From contig JACRNV010000049.1 of the NCBI GenBank assembly GCA_016214785.1, forward strand, positions 1 to 58,633: DNA of 58,633 nucleotides, written 5' to 3'. The first letter of the stretch is position 1. Every line of letters starts with the position of its first letter. Source of the stretch: Methanobacteriota archaeon (GTDB lineage: Archaea; Thermoplasmatota; Thermoplasmata; SG8-5; JACRNV01). Position numbers and translations under genes: made by a program. This document shows, piece by piece, positions 16,192 to 25,434 of this stretch. Below the pieces are notes generated by a model. That model had not been told where the DNA came from and did no database searches. It worked only from the letters and a program-made list of their open reading frames with translations.

Positions 16192-18861
16192 ATGACCGAC
16201 GCAGCGGAGTACGACCTCAGGTTCTTCCACGACAATTCCTTCGCCCGGCGCAAGTGCCCGAAATGCGGCAGGCACTTCTGGACGCAGGGCGCCCAGGCCA
16301 CTTGCGGCGAGACGCCCTGCGAACCCTACGGCTTCCTCGGGAAGCCTCCGATGAAGAAGGGGATGAGCCTGCACGAGATGCGCGAGGCCTACCTCTCGTA
16401 CTTCGAGCGGAACGGGCACAGGCGCGTCGCCAGGTATCCCATAACGGCGCGGTGGCGCGACGACGTCTTCTTCACCCAGGCCTCGATCTACGACTTCCAG
16501 CCGTGGGTGCTCAACGGCACCATCAAGCCGCCGGCCAACCCGCTCTGCATCTCGCAGACGTGCGCGCGATTCAACGACATAGACAATGTTGGGAGGACGG
16601 GCAGCCACTTCACGATGTTCGAGATGATGGCCCACCACGCCTTCAATACCAAAGACGAGCAGATTTATTTCAAGGACCGCACGGTTGAGCTGTGCGACGG
16701 CCTGCTCAAGGAGCTGGGCATAACCCCCGAGCATATCACATACATTGAGGCGGACTGGGAGGGGGGCGGCAACTCGGGGCCGTGCTTCGAGGTCGTCGTC
16801 GATGGCGTCGAGCTCGCCACCCTCGTCTTCATGCAGTACGCTGAAACGGATAAAGGGAAGGTGCCGCTGCCGATGAAGGTCGTCGACACTGGCTACGGCC
16901 TCGAGCGTTTCACTTGGATGTCGCAGGGCGCGTCCTCGGCCTACGAGGCGGTCTTCGGGCCCGCGCTCGCGCGCATGAAGAGGGAGACAGGCTTCTCCGG
17001 AGACAAGACAATCCTGGCCGAGTACTCGAAGATGTCCGGCATGCTCAACCTGGATACGGCCGCCGACCTCAGGGCCGTGCGCCAGAACGTCGCGGACGCG
17101 CTCGGCATCCCCCTCGGGCGCCTGATGCAGGAGACGGGGCCGATGGAGAGCATCTACGTTGCCTGCGACCACGCGAGGGCGCTGATGTTCCTGTTGAACG
17201 ACGGCGTCATGCCCTCGAATGTCAAAGCGGGGTACTTTGCCCGGCTCCTGATACGCAGGGCGCTGCGGTCGATGGCCTCGCTGGGCCTGAAGCTGCCGCT
17301 CTCGGCCATCGTCGAGGAGCACATCGGCTTCTACAAGCCACAGTTCCCCGAGGTCGGGGAGAACCGCGAGGGCATCCTCAAGCTCGTCGATGTCGAGGAG
17401 GAGAGATACCGCGAGACGCTCTCGAAGGGAAGAGCCCTCGTCTCGCAGATGGAGTCAAAGCTCGGTGGAAAGGGCTTCAGCGTCGATGCGCTCATAGAGC
17501 TCTACGACTCGCACGGCCTCAACCCCGAAATCGTCAAGGATTTCGCCAAGGTGCCGGTCGACGTGCCAGATGACTTCTACAAGCAGGTCTCGGCCAGGCA
17601 CATCAAGCCCGCGAAGGACGCGGAGGCGAAGGAGGATGTGGCCATCGACGTCCCTCCAACGGAGATGCTCTTCTACAAGGAGCCTTACATGCGCGAGTTC
17701 AGCGCCAATGTCCTGCAGGTATTCGGGAACGAGGTCGCACTCGACCGGACCGCTTTCTATCCAGAAGGGGGCGGGCAGGAATCGGACGCCGGCACGCTCG
17801 ATGGCCTGAAGGTCCTGCGCGCGCGCAAGGTCGGCGCGGTCGTCCTGCACGAAATCGAAGGGGACGTCTCCAAGCTCAAGGCTGGAAAGACTGTCAAAGG
17901 GGGCATAGACTGGCCCAGGCGCAGGCAGCTCATGCGCCACCACACCGGCGCGCACATCATCAACGCCGCCGCGAGGATGGTCCTGGGCAAGCACGTCTGG
18001 CAGGCCGGGGCCAACAAGAGCGCAGAGCTCGCCAGGCTCGACATCACGCACTACCAATCACTGAGCAAGAAAGAAATCGCTGAGATAGAGGAAGTGGCCA
18101 ACCGCATCGTCCTCGACGACATCCAGATAGATTCGGCGTTCATGGAGCGCTCGGCGGCAGAGCGCGAGCACGGGTTCAGGCTCTACCAGGGCGGAGCTGT
18201 TCCTGGCCGAGACATCCGCGTCGTACACATCCTCGGCGAGGACGTCGAGGCCTGCGGCGGGACGCACTGCGCGCGCACGGGCGAGGTCGGGCTGCTGAAG
18301 ATCACCGGCGTCAAGCGCATCCAGGATGGCATTGTGCGCATCGAGTTCAAGGCTGGCAGGGCCGCCTACGACCATGTACGAGATGAGCAAAACCATCTTG
18401 CAAAGGCTGCGGAAACGCTCGGCGTACAGGCTAAGGATCTCCCCATGGCAATCGAGCGGCTCATGGACGAACACAGAGGGATGCGCAAACAGGTTGAAAA
18501 CTCTGAGAAAGAAAGCTGGAAAAAGATAGCTATAGAAGAAGCAGAGAAATCAAATGGTGAGCCTTTGTTTGAAATTTCTCCGTTTCCGTATGAGCGCAAG
18601 AAAGTACAAGAAATTTCTAAATCGATGGTATCCACTAGCATTCCATTCTTTGGAATTTATTCGAACGATGAAAAACCAACAATCTTCATCGGGAGTAGTT
18701 CTGATAAAATTCCTGCGGATGTGTTAAGTAAACCAATAAAAGAAGAGATGGGATTGAAAGGTGGTGGGGATCATAACTTTGTTACTATTACAGCCCCATC
18801 TCAAGATATTGCAGCAGACTTTATTAAAAGGTTACAAAAGAAAGTTGAAGAAACAAAATAA
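16192..18861 (+). CDS. alaS: Alanyl-tRNA synthetase, archaeal type, with an A+T-rich 3' end
   Basis: An 889-aa AlaRS. It has the archaeal N-terminal zinc-like segment KCPKCGRHFW, the class II catalytic core (ARFNDIDNVGRTGSHFTMFE, VVDTGYGLERFTWM), the editing domain (MRHHTGAHIINAAARM and EACGGTHCARTGEVG, the HxxxH and CxxxH zinc ligands) and a C-terminal DHHA1-like domain with KGGGDHNFV. The start fits a TATA box (CTTTATCTA near 16160) and a leaderless mRNA. Composition breaks sharply near 18480: the row 18421-18480 is 36/60 G+C, while 18481-18540 is 22/60 and 18781-18840 is 21/60. The reading frame is intact, so the tail may come from a foreign allele. Confidence 0.95.
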   Translation: MTDAAEYDLRFFHDNSFARRKCPKCGRHFWTQGAQATCGETPCEPYGFLGKPPMKKGMSLHEMREAYLSYFERNGHRRVARYPITARWRDDVFFTQASIYDFQPWVLNGTIKPPANPLCISQTCARFNDIDNVGRTGSHFTMFEMMAHHAFNTKDEQIYFKDRTVELCDGLLKELGITPEHITYIEADWEGGGNSGPCFEVVVDGVELATLVFMQYAETDKGKVPLPMKVVDTGYGLERFTWMSQGASSAYEAVFGPALARMKRETGFSGDKTILAEYSKMSGMLNLDTAADLRAVRQNVADALGIPLGRLMQETGPMESIYVACDHARALMFLLNDGVMPSNVKAGYFARLLIRRALRSMASLGLKLPLSAIVEEHIGFYKPQFPEVGENREGILKLVDVEEERYRETLSKGRALVSQMESKLGGKGFSVDALIELYDSHGLNPEIVKDFAKVPVDVPDDFYKQVSARHIKPAKDAEAKEDVAIDVPPTEMLFYKEPYMREFSANVLQVFGNEVALDRTAFYPEGGGQESDAGTLDGLKVLRARKVGAVVLHEIEGDVSKLKAGKTVKGGIDWPRRRQLMRHHTGAHIINAAARMVLGKHVWQAGANKSAELARLDITHYQSLSKKEIAEIEEVANRIVLDDIQIDSAFMERSAAEREHGFRLYQGGAVPGRDIRVVHILGEDVEACGGTHCARTGEVGLLKITGVKRIQDGIVRIEFKAGRAAYDHVRDEQNHLAKAAETLGVQAKDLPMAIERLMDEHRGMRKQVENSEKESWKKIAIEEAEKSNGEPLFEISPFPYERKKVQEISKSMVSTSIPFFGIYSNDEKPTIFIGSSSDKIPADVLSKPIKEEMGLKGGGDHNFVTITAPSQDIAADFIKRLQKKVEETK

Positions 18862-18928
18862 TTACCGCTCCATATAAGTTTACCCAACCTTTTTTTACCT
18901 CAATGCGCATCCCCTCGCAGGTGTTCCA

Positions 18929-19717
18929 ATGGACTGGGGAATGGCCAACAGGATGTCGAAGATAATCAAGCCCAAGACTGGAAAGACCGTCATGCTCGCC
19001 GTCGACCATGGGTACTTCATGGGCCCGACGACGGGCCTGGAGAACCTTAAGAAGACAGTCGACCCCCTCATACCCTATGCGGACACGCTGATGCTCACGA
19101 GGGGCGCGCTGCGCAACTACGTCAGCCCCGACGTCGACATACCCATCGTGCTGAGGGTTTCGGGCGGCACGAGCATACTCAACAAGAACCTGCTGCACGA
19201 GGGCATCGTGGCATCCATAGAAGAGGCGATAAGGCTCAACGTCGCCGGAGTGGCGTTCTCTATATTGGTTGGCTCGGAGATGGAGCGCGACACTATTCTG
19301 GCTTTCACGGAGATGATAGACGAGGCGCAGCTCTATGGCATTCCCGTCGTGGCAGTCACAGCCGTCGGCAAGGAGATGGTCAGGGACGCCAGGTACATGA
19401 GCCTCGCGTCCAGGATAGCCGCCGAGCTGGGCGCGCAGATCGTGAAGACGTACTACGTCGACGGCTTCGAGCAGGTCGTGCGGACCTGCCCCGTGCCCAT
19501 CGTCATAGCCGGGGGAAAGAAGCTCCCCGAGCTCGACGCGCTGAAAATGGCCCACGCCGCGATAAAGGCGGGGGCCGTGGGCGTGGACATGGGGCGCAAC
19601 ATCTTCCAGTCCGGGGACCCGGTCGCGATGATAAAGGCCGTGCGCGCCGTCGTCCATGAGGGCGCGAGCCCAAAGGATGCGTTCGCGCAGTTCCCGAAGG
19701 GGAAGAAGCGCCGGTGA
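18929..19717 (+). CDS. Class I aldolase of the LsrF/FbaB/ADH-synthase group
   Basis: A 262-aa (beta/alpha)8 aldolase family protein. DWGMANRMSKIIKPKTGKT and MLAVDHGYFMGPTTGLE match the LsrF-like subgroup best. The Schiff-base lysine region is QIVKTYYVDGF, and the phosphate-binding glycine strands are IVIAGGKK and GVDMGRNIF. Candidate activities are archaeal fructose-bisphosphate aldolase, 2-amino-3,7-dideoxy-D-threo-hept-6-ulosonate synthase (shikimate precursor) or LsrF-like thiolase; sequence alone does not decide. A TATA-like CATATAAG lies near 18870. tRNA-Phe follows 50 bases downstream. Confidence 0.82.
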   Translation: MDWGMANRMSKIIKPKTGKTVMLAVDHGYFMGPTTGLENLKKTVDPLIPYADTLMLTRGALRNYVSPDVDIPIVLRVSGGTSILNKNLLHEGIVASIEEAIRLNVAGVAFSILVGSEMERDTILAFTEMIDEAQLYGIPVVAVTAVGKEMVRDARYMSLASRIAAELGAQIVKTYYVDGFEQVVRTCPVPIVIAGGKKLPELDALKMAHAAIKAGAVGVDMGRNIFQSGDPVAMIKAVRAVVHEGASPKDAFAQFPKGKKRR

Positions 19718-19766
19718 GCGCCAGAGACGGCAACGTTAAAGTAATGGAAGCGGATTGCGCCCTTGC

Positions 19767-19840
19767 GCCGCAGTAACTCAGTTTGGGAGAGTGCAAGACT
19801 GAAGATCTTGAAGTCGCTGGTTCAAGTCCGGCCTGCGGCA
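19767..19840 (+). tRNA. tRNA-Phe (GAA)
   Basis: Acceptor stem GCCGCAG/CTGCGGC with discriminator A. The anticodon loop CTGAAGA within AAGA...TCTT gives GAA. T-arm GCTGG-TTCAAGT-CCGGC. 74 nt, no intron. Its 3' half is copied, directly and inverted, in the 350 bases downstream. Confidence 0.93.
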
Positions 19841-20187
19841 CTCCCTTTTTCCATTTGGTGGGTCGTGCCGCATGCGACTTGAACTAGGCTGAATTCGAAT
19901 TAGTCTCTAATTGATTCGTTCAGCGCTTCAAGTTCGACTTTTTCATTAAAAGTTAGGACAGAGCAGGCCGGATAGGCCTACTCACCAAAGTGCATAGGAG
20001 GGCCGTGTCCGACCTGCGGCACTCCGCTTTCTTTTCTCTTCTAACCGTGCCGCAGTTACGACTTGAACTTGTCGAACTCTATATTGACGATTAATGCTTC
20101 GTTCGACGGTTCAAGCCGGCAGATTATTGCTAATCACGGCGGAGCAGGCCGGATAGGCCTACTCACCAACCTGCGTAGGAAGGAATT
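19826..20187 (+). repeat. Tandem repeat of about 181 bp seeded by the tRNA-Phe 3' end
   Basis: Two diverged units at about 181-184 base spacing. Shared blocks are CCTGCGGCACTCC (19832 and 20013), GTGCCGCA (19865 and 20047), GACTTGAAC (19876 and 20060) and a 28-base exact match (19961-19988 and 20142-20169). GTGCCGCA and GACTTGAAC are reverse complements of the tRNA-Phe acceptor end and T-arm, so each unit can fold onto tRNA-derived sequence. No protein gene is visible from 19841 to 20287. Confidence 0.75.
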
Positions 20188-20250
20188 GCCCTTGAAGATG
20201 CGAGCGAAAATAGCATGTGTCTGGCTATTGCGTGTTCCTTCGCGGCAAAC

Positions 20251-20258
20251 CTTTTATC
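20251..20258 (+). promoter_or_regulatory. TATA box for the class V aminotransferase
   Basis: CTTTTATC, about 30-35 bases before the ATG at 20288. It supports that start rather than the open frame that runs upstream through the repeats. Confidence 0.45.
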
Positions 20259-20287
20259 GCTGGGATGGGTTCTCCCTGGCGATACAC

Positions 20288-21418
20288 ATGTTCGACCCGC
20301 AGGACAACGTTTTCATGCTGCCGGGGCCCGTGAAGATACACCGCAGGGTGCTGGACGCCATGAGCGTGCCGTCGATGGCGCACAGGAGCGAGCACTTCAA
20401 GGCCGTCAACGAGGAGCTGAGGGAGCTGCTCAAGTACCTGTTCCAGACCGATTACGATGTCGCGCTCTTCTCCGGCTCGGGCACGGCAGCCGTCGAGGCG
20501 TCGGTATCCAACCTCCTCCGCAAGGGGGACAAGGTGCTCAACCTCGCCAACGGGAAGTTCGGGGAGCGGCTGAACGAACTCTCGAAGGTCTTCGCCGACC
20601 CCACGCTTCTGAAGTTCGACTGGGGAAAGAGTATGGACCTGGGCGCTCTCGAGAAGGCGATGGCCTCGGGGAAATACCGCGCCGTCACCCTCTGCCACAA
20701 CGAGACCTCGACCGGAGTGACGAACCCCGCGAAGGAAATAGGCCAGATAGTCAAGAAGCATGGCGCGTTCTTCATCCTCGACGGCATAACCTCCGTGGGC
20801 GGGATACCCGTCCACCCGAAGGAGTACGGCGCGGATGTTGTCATCTTCGGCTCGCAGAAGTGCGTGGGCGCGCCCGCCGGGCTCGCGGGCATTTGCGTAT
20901 CGCCCGAGGCATTGGCAGCGATGTACGATGACACTTCCTACTACCTCAACATAAAGAAGCATGTCAAGAAGCTGAAGGAAGGGGACACCCCTTGGACTCC
21001 CGCGATACCGCTCTTCCTCGCCATGCGCGAAGCGCTGCGGATGCTGAAGGAGGAGGGCATCGAAAACAGGCTCGAGAAGACGCGCCAGCTCGCCGAGGCC
21101 ACGCGCGCGGGCGTCGAGGCCCTGGGCCTCCAACTCTATCCAGACCCGAAGATCGCGTCCAACACACTCACGGCGATAAACTACCCCGAAGGCATCAAGG
21201 ACAAGGAGTTCAGGAACATGCTCCGGGACCGTTACGGAGTGATAATTGCTGGCGCGCAGGACAGTATAAAGGGCAAGGTCTTCAGGATCGGCCACATGGG
21301 CATGTGCTCGTGGACCGACCTCGTCGCCACCTTCGGAGCCATCGAGGCCACGCTATCGAGGATGGACTACAAGTTCGAGAAGGGCGCCTCCGTCGCCGAG
21401 ATTGTAAAGAGAATGTGA
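20288..21418 (+). CDS. Class V aminotransferase (alanine-glyoxylate / serine-pyruvate type)
   Basis: A 376-aa PLP enzyme of fold type I. The N-terminal FMLPGPVKIHRRVLDAM is the signature of alanine-glyoxylate/serine-pyruvate aminotransferases. GSGTAAVEASVSNL holds the cofactor-phosphate site, ILDGITSVGG the PLP ring Asp region, and FGSQKCVGAPAG the Schiff-base lysine. Archaeal members of this group have served as serine-pyruvate, alanine-glyoxylate or broad aspartate aminotransferases; substrate not assignable here. The frame is open back to 20063 through repeats, but homology and TATA placement set the start at 20288. A DHH gene follows 44 bases downstream. Confidence 0.87.
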   Translation: MFDPQDNVFMLPGPVKIHRRVLDAMSVPSMAHRSEHFKAVNEELRELLKYLFQTDYDVALFSGSGTAAVEASVSNLLRKGDKVLNLANGKFGERLNELSKVFADPTLLKFDWGKSMDLGALEKAMASGKYRAVTLCHNETSTGVTNPAKEIGQIVKKHGAFFILDGITSVGGIPVHPKEYGADVVIFGSQKCVGAPAGLAGICVSPEALAAMYDDTSYYLNIKKHVKKLKEGDTPWTPAIPLFLAMREALRMLKEEGIENRLEKTRQLAEATRAGVEALGLQLYPDPKIASNTLTAINYPEGIKDKEFRNMLRDRYGVIIAGAQDSIKGKVFRIGHMGMCSWTDLVATFGAIEATLSRMDYKFEKGASVAEIVKRM

Positions 21419-21462
21419 AGGGGCGACAAACCTTTATCTCACCTGGTGCGATAGCGTTCACA

Positions 21463-22881
21463 ATGACCTCGATGAGGGAGCAAGCCGGGCGCGCCGCCGA
21501 GCGCGTCCTTTCCTCGAAGCGCGTGCTCGTCGTCACGCACATAGACGCCGACGGCATATGCGCGGCCGCGCTGGCATCCTCGCTCCTAGATAGGGCCAAA
21601 ATAAAACACGAAGTGACTTTTTTAAAGAAACTCGATTCCGCGGCGATCGAGACGATAAAGACTCAAAAGCCCGAGACTGTGTGGTTCACCGATTTCGGCA
21701 GCGGGGCCATCCCCGAGCTCTCGGGCCTCAATGCCGTCATAGCCGATCACCATGTCCCCGCTCCGTCGAACCCATCTGCGGCTGCCCGCAGGGACCTCGT
21801 CGCCCTGGCTGAGGCGCTCGACGGCTCGGACATTCCGCACGTCAATCCACACCTCGAAGGAAGAGACGGCGGCACCGACCTCAGCGGCGCGGGAGCGACA
21901 TACCTCATCGGCAAGGAGATGACGAAATCGAGCGCCGAGTTGGCACATATCGCCGTCGTGGGAGCGGTCGGCGACCTGCAGGACAGGGAGGGCGGCCTCG
22001 CGGGCACGAACCGCGCCATCCTCGAAGAGGCGCGGAAGGCCGGCGTCATCGAAGTTGTCAAAGATATCTCGTTCTTCGGCAGGGAGACGCGCCCGCTGCA
22101 CAAATTTTTACAGTATGCCTCCGAGCCCAGGCTCCCGGGCATTTCGGGGGACGAGGATGCGTGCATCAGATTCCTCATCGACGCCGGCGTCAGGCTCAAG
22201 GAAGGGGAGTCGTGGCGGCGCTGGATAGACCTCAGCAGAGGGGAGCGCGCCTCATTGTCCAGCAGGCTGAAAGGGCTCCTCGAGGATAACGGCATCAAAG
22301 CGGAGCTAGAGAGGGAGGTCTACGTCCTTCCCAGGGAGACTCCCGGCACGCCCGTGCACGAGGCGAAGGAGTTCGCCACGATGCTCAACTCCTGCGGCCG
22401 CTACGGGAAGGGGGACGTCGCCCTCCGGATAGCCAAGGGGGACAGGAGAGAGAGCTACTACGCCGGCCTGGATCTGCAGGACGGCCACAGGCGCAACCTC
22501 GTGGACTTCCTCCAGGTGGTCAGGGACATAGGCGTCCAGCGCAGGGGCCTGCTGCAATATTTCAACGCGGATGACATGATTGCCGAGACAGTCCTGGGCA
22601 CCGTCGCCGGGATGGCCCTGAACTCGGGCCTGGCCGACTGCGGCATTCCCATCTTCGCCTTCGCCCGCGCCGACGACGGGGTCAAGGTGTCGGCGCGGGG
22701 CACGAGGCTGCTAGTCGAGAAGGGCCTGGACCTGTCGGAGCTCATGAGGCTCGCGTCGGAGAAGGTCGGGGGCAAGGGGGGCGGCCACCGCGTCGCCGCT
22801 GGGGCGACCATCCCCCCGGGGACCGAGGAGGCGTTCCTTGGCGCTGCAGAAGTTATATTGAAGAAGCAGATGGGGGGGTGA
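21463..22881 (+). CDS. DHH/DHHA1 phosphoesterase (archaeal RecJ-like)
   Basis: A 472-aa DHH-superfamily phosphoesterase. Motif I is VVTHIDADGICAAAL, motif II WFTDFGSG, motif III (DHH) IADHHVPAP, and motif IV lies in GAVGDLQDREGG. The C-terminal DHHA1 substrate-binding motif is GGKGGGHRVAAGA. Archaeal RecJ-like proteins are single-strand DNA or RNA exonucleases, some joined to GINS/CMG; nanoRNA or cyclic dinucleotide cleavage is an alternative. A TATA-like CTTTATCTC near 21431 precedes it. The TPR gene starts 4 bases after its stop, so they form an operon. Confidence 0.87.
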   Translation: MTSMREQAGRAAERVLSSKRVLVVTHIDADGICAAALASSLLDRAKIKHEVTFLKKLDSAAIETIKTQKPETVWFTDFGSGAIPELSGLNAVIADHHVPAPSNPSAAARRDLVALAEALDGSDIPHVNPHLEGRDGGTDLSGAGATYLIGKEMTKSSAELAHIAVVGAVGDLQDREGGLAGTNRAILEEARKAGVIEVVKDISFFGRETRPLHKFLQYASEPRLPGISGDEDACIRFLIDAGVRLKEGESWRRWIDLSRGERASLSSRLKGLLEDNGIKAELEREVYVLPRETPGTPVHEAKEFATMLNSCGRYGKGDVALRIAKGDRRESYYAGLDLQDGHRRNLVDFLQVVRDIGVQRRGLLQYFNADDMIAETVLGTVAGMALNSGLADCGIPIFAFARADDGVKVSARGTRLLVEKGLDLSELMRLASEKVGGKGGGHRVAAGATIPPGTEEAFLGAAEVILKKQMGG

Positions 22882-22885
22882 GCCC

Positions 22886-25105
22886 ATGCCCGACACCGAG
22901 GAAGAGGGGGAGGACGACGACGTCCTGCGGGGGAACATCCTCTGCGACTACGGCAAGCACGAGAAGGCGCTGGAGTGCTACGAGCGCTCCCTGAAGAAGA
23001 AAGAGGGTAACCCCGTCGCGCACAACAACATGGCCGTGGCGCTCGACGCCCTGGGCAGGCACGACGAGGCGCTGGGGCACTACGAGCGCGCCGTCAGCCT
23101 CGACCCGACCTACGAGCTGGCGTGGTACAACATGGCCAACTGCCTCGTCTTCCTGGGGAGGGAGAAGGACGCGCTCGAAGCATACGACAAGGCGCTGGAC
23201 GTACAACCATACTACACCGAGGCCATCTACGACAAGGCCACTCTCCTCGCCACGCAGGGCAAGACGGAGGATGCCATGGACCTACTCAACGGCCTCATCG
23301 ACGCCGAGCCCGAGGAGGTCGAGCACTGGCTGAAGAAGGCGCGATTGCTGGAGAGCTACGGCGACGCCGACGATGCCCTGGACTCCATAGAAGCCGCGCT
23401 CGAGATATCCCCCGACCACAAGGAGGCGTGGAACGAGCGCGGGCTGCTCATGTACTCGCTGGAGAGGTACGAGGACGCGCTGATGTCTTTCGAGAAGGCG
23501 CTCGATCTCGATCCAGGCAATGCCGAGATATGGAACAACCGCGGCTTCACCTACTTCATGATCGGCATGTACCAGCAGGCCCTCGATTGCTACGACAAGG
23601 CCATCAAGATAGACCCGGCATACAAGCACGCCTGGTACAACAAGGGCTACACCTACCACGGCATGGGGGAGCTGGAGAAGGCGACGGTCTGCTACAAGAG
23701 GGCGCTGGAGTTCGAGCCCAACGACGAGGTCGTATGGAACAACCTCGGCAACGCCTACTACAACCTGGACCGGTGGCAGGAGAGCATCCCGTACTTCGAG
23801 AGGGCCATAGAGGTGATGCCCGACTACGAGATAGCCTGGAACAACATCGGCAACGCCCTTGACAAGATGAAAAGGTACAAGGAGGCCGTCCCCTACCACA
23901 CGAAGTCGCTGGACATTCGACCGGATTTTGACTACGCGCTATATGCAAAGGGCCACGACATCGCCAGGATGGGGCAGCTCGACGAGGGGCTGGAGCTCAT
24001 CGTGCAGTCGCTCGAGCTGAACCCGAACTACGACCACACGTGGCTGGCCAAGGCCGATGTCCTGGAGTGGCTCGGCAGGCCCGACGAGGCCATAGACGCC
24101 CTGAACAACGCGCTCATACTCAACCCCCTCTTCATCGAGGCGTGGGTGATGCGGGCGGAGATGTTCGACGAGGTCGGTCTGCACGGCGAGGCCGCGGCGT
24201 CCAGGGCGGAGGCGCTGCGCGCCATCGACATGCTCATAGCATCGAGCGGAGAGCCTAAGGTGGACGTCATGCGCGCAGAGTTCCTGGAGACGCTCGACCA
24301 CTACCGCGAGGCGATGCTGTGCATAGACAACGCGGTCTCGAGACCGATGCCCGAACCGAAGCTCCTGGCGCACAAGATCGACCTGCTCGCCAAGAGCGGC
24401 CAGGCCGAGGACGCGCTCGCGGTCGCGAAGGACCTCGAGGCCTCGGGGCGCGCCGAGCCCGAGATACTCAACGGGCTCGCGGAGGCGGCTGTCCGAGTGG
24501 GCGAATACGATACTGCGGTGGCGGCGTGCGAGCGCGTGAAGACCTCGGGCGCTGAACCCAACTACCTCGTCCTCGCAGAGGCGCTCCTTGGCACGGGTAA
24601 GAAGAGGGAGGCCTGCGCCGCGCTCAATAAAGTTAAAATCGCTAAGGCCGAGGAAGCGGTGAGGCGGGGGGAGCTTTTTACATGGGCCGAATCTCCTAAG
24701 GACGCGCTCAAGTCATATTCGAGGGCGCTTGAGCTCGATCCTGGATGCGCCGATGCCCGCCTGGGGAGCGCGAGGCTTTATCTCTCGCGCGGCGATGCGA
24801 AGAAGGCCGGCAAGGAGATTGACGGGGCGATAGGCATAGAGCCCGAGAGCGCCGTCGCCTGGGCGCTCGCCGCACTGTTGAATTTGAAGCTGGGCAGGAA
24901 GAAGAAAGCCCTGGACAACGTGGCCCGAGCCCTGTCATACGACAAGAGCGACCCGGAGGTGCTCGAGGCTGTCATTGAAGTCTACGATGCCTGCGGCGAG
25001 CCGCAGAAGGCCCAGAAGATGAGGGGCAGGCTCGAAAAGTTGAGGCCCAAGGCGGCGCAGAGGACTGTCGGGCGCGCGCTGGCCGAGGCCGTAGGCCGCC
25101 ACTAG
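22886..25105 (+). CDS. Tetratricopeptide repeat protein
   Basis: A 739-aa protein made almost entirely of 34-residue TPR units. More than a dozen are readable (for example [59 protein letters not shown]), with degenerate repeats toward the C-terminus. No signal peptide or membrane helix, so it is a cytoplasmic scaffold. Partners are unknown; coupling to the RecJ-like gene 4 bases upstream suggests the two proteins may act together. The 3' end is convergent with rps10 and overlaps it by 4 bases. Confidence 0.9.
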   Translation: MPDTEEEGEDDDVLRGNILCDYGKHEKALECYERSLKKKEGNPVAHNNMAVALDALGRHDEALGHYERAVSLDPTYELAWYNMANCLVFLGREKDALEAYDKALDVQPYYTEAIYDKATLLATQGKTEDAMDLLNGLIDAEPEEVEHWLKKARLLESYGDADDALDSIEAALEISPDHKEAWNERGLLMYSLERYEDALMSFEKALDLDPGNAEIWNNRGFTYFMIGMYQQALDCYDKAIKIDPAYKHAWYNKGYTYHGMGELEKATVCYKRALEFEPNDEVVWNNLGNAYYNLDRWQESIPYFERAIEVMPDYEIAWNNIGNALDKMKRYKEAVPYHTKSLDIRPDFDYALYAKGHDIARMGQLDEGLELIVQSLELNPNYDHTWLAKADVLEWLGRPDEAIDALNNALILNPLFIEAWVMRAEMFDEVGLHGEAAASRAEALRAIDMLIASSGEPKVDVMRAEFLETLDHYREAMLCIDNAVSRPMPEPKLLAHKIDLLAKSGQAEDALAVAKDLEASGRAEPEILNGLAEAAVRVGEYDTAVAACERVKTSGAEPNYLVLAEALLGTGKKREACAALNKVKIAKAEEAVRRGELFTWAESPKDALKSYSRALELDPGCADARLGSARLYLSRGDAKKAGKEIDGAIGIEPESAVAWALAALLNLKLGRKKKALDNVARALSYDKSDPEVLEAVIEVYDACGEPQKAQKMRGRLEKLRPKAAQRTVGRALAEAVGRH

Positions 25106-25413
25106 GACTGAAGCCTTATCTCGATGTACACGCCGTCCGGGACCTGTATGCGCATCAGCTGCCTGAGCGCCCTCTCATCGGCCTCGATGTCTATGAGGCG
25201 CTTGTGCACGCGCATCTCCCACCTGTCCCATGTCTCTGAGCCCTCTCCGTCGGGACTCTTCCGGCACGGAACCTGCAGCCGCTTGGTCGGGAGGCGCACC
25301 GGCCCGCTCATGCTCACTCCGGTGCGCTCCGATATCTGCTTTATCTGGGCGCAGACGCTGTCCACGCGCTTCGGGTCGGTACCGCTGAGTGAGATGCGAG
25401 CCTTCTGTGCCAA
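25102..25413 (-). CDS. rps10: Small ribosomal subunit protein uS10
   Basis: A 103-aa S10 protein with the family blocks [30 protein letters not shown] and [18 protein letters not shown]. It binds the head of the 30S subunit. Linkage directly behind the EF-1alpha gene is the classic archaeal arrangement (the streptomycin operon tail). The gap to the EF-1alpha stop is 21 bases; co-transcription is expected. Length is normal. Confidence 0.97.
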   Translation of the reverse strand: MAQKARISLSGTDPKRVDSVCAQIKQISERTGVSMSGPVRLPTKRLQVPCRKSPDGEGSETWDRWEMRVHKRLIDIEADERALRQLMRIQVPDGVYIEIRLQS

Positions 25414-25434
25414 TTTCAGCCCCTCGGACGTGCC

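Noticed and set aside
15070-17322. A 750-codon open frame on the minus strand opposite the acetoacetyl-CoA synthetase and alaS genes
   Set aside because: Arg/Leu/Pro-rich composition typical of antisense frames in G+C-rich coding DNA; both sense-strand genes are clear.
19503-19841. A 112-codon minus-strand frame beginning at tRNA-Phe
   Set aside because: It starts inside the tRNA gene and continues antisense to the aldolase gene.
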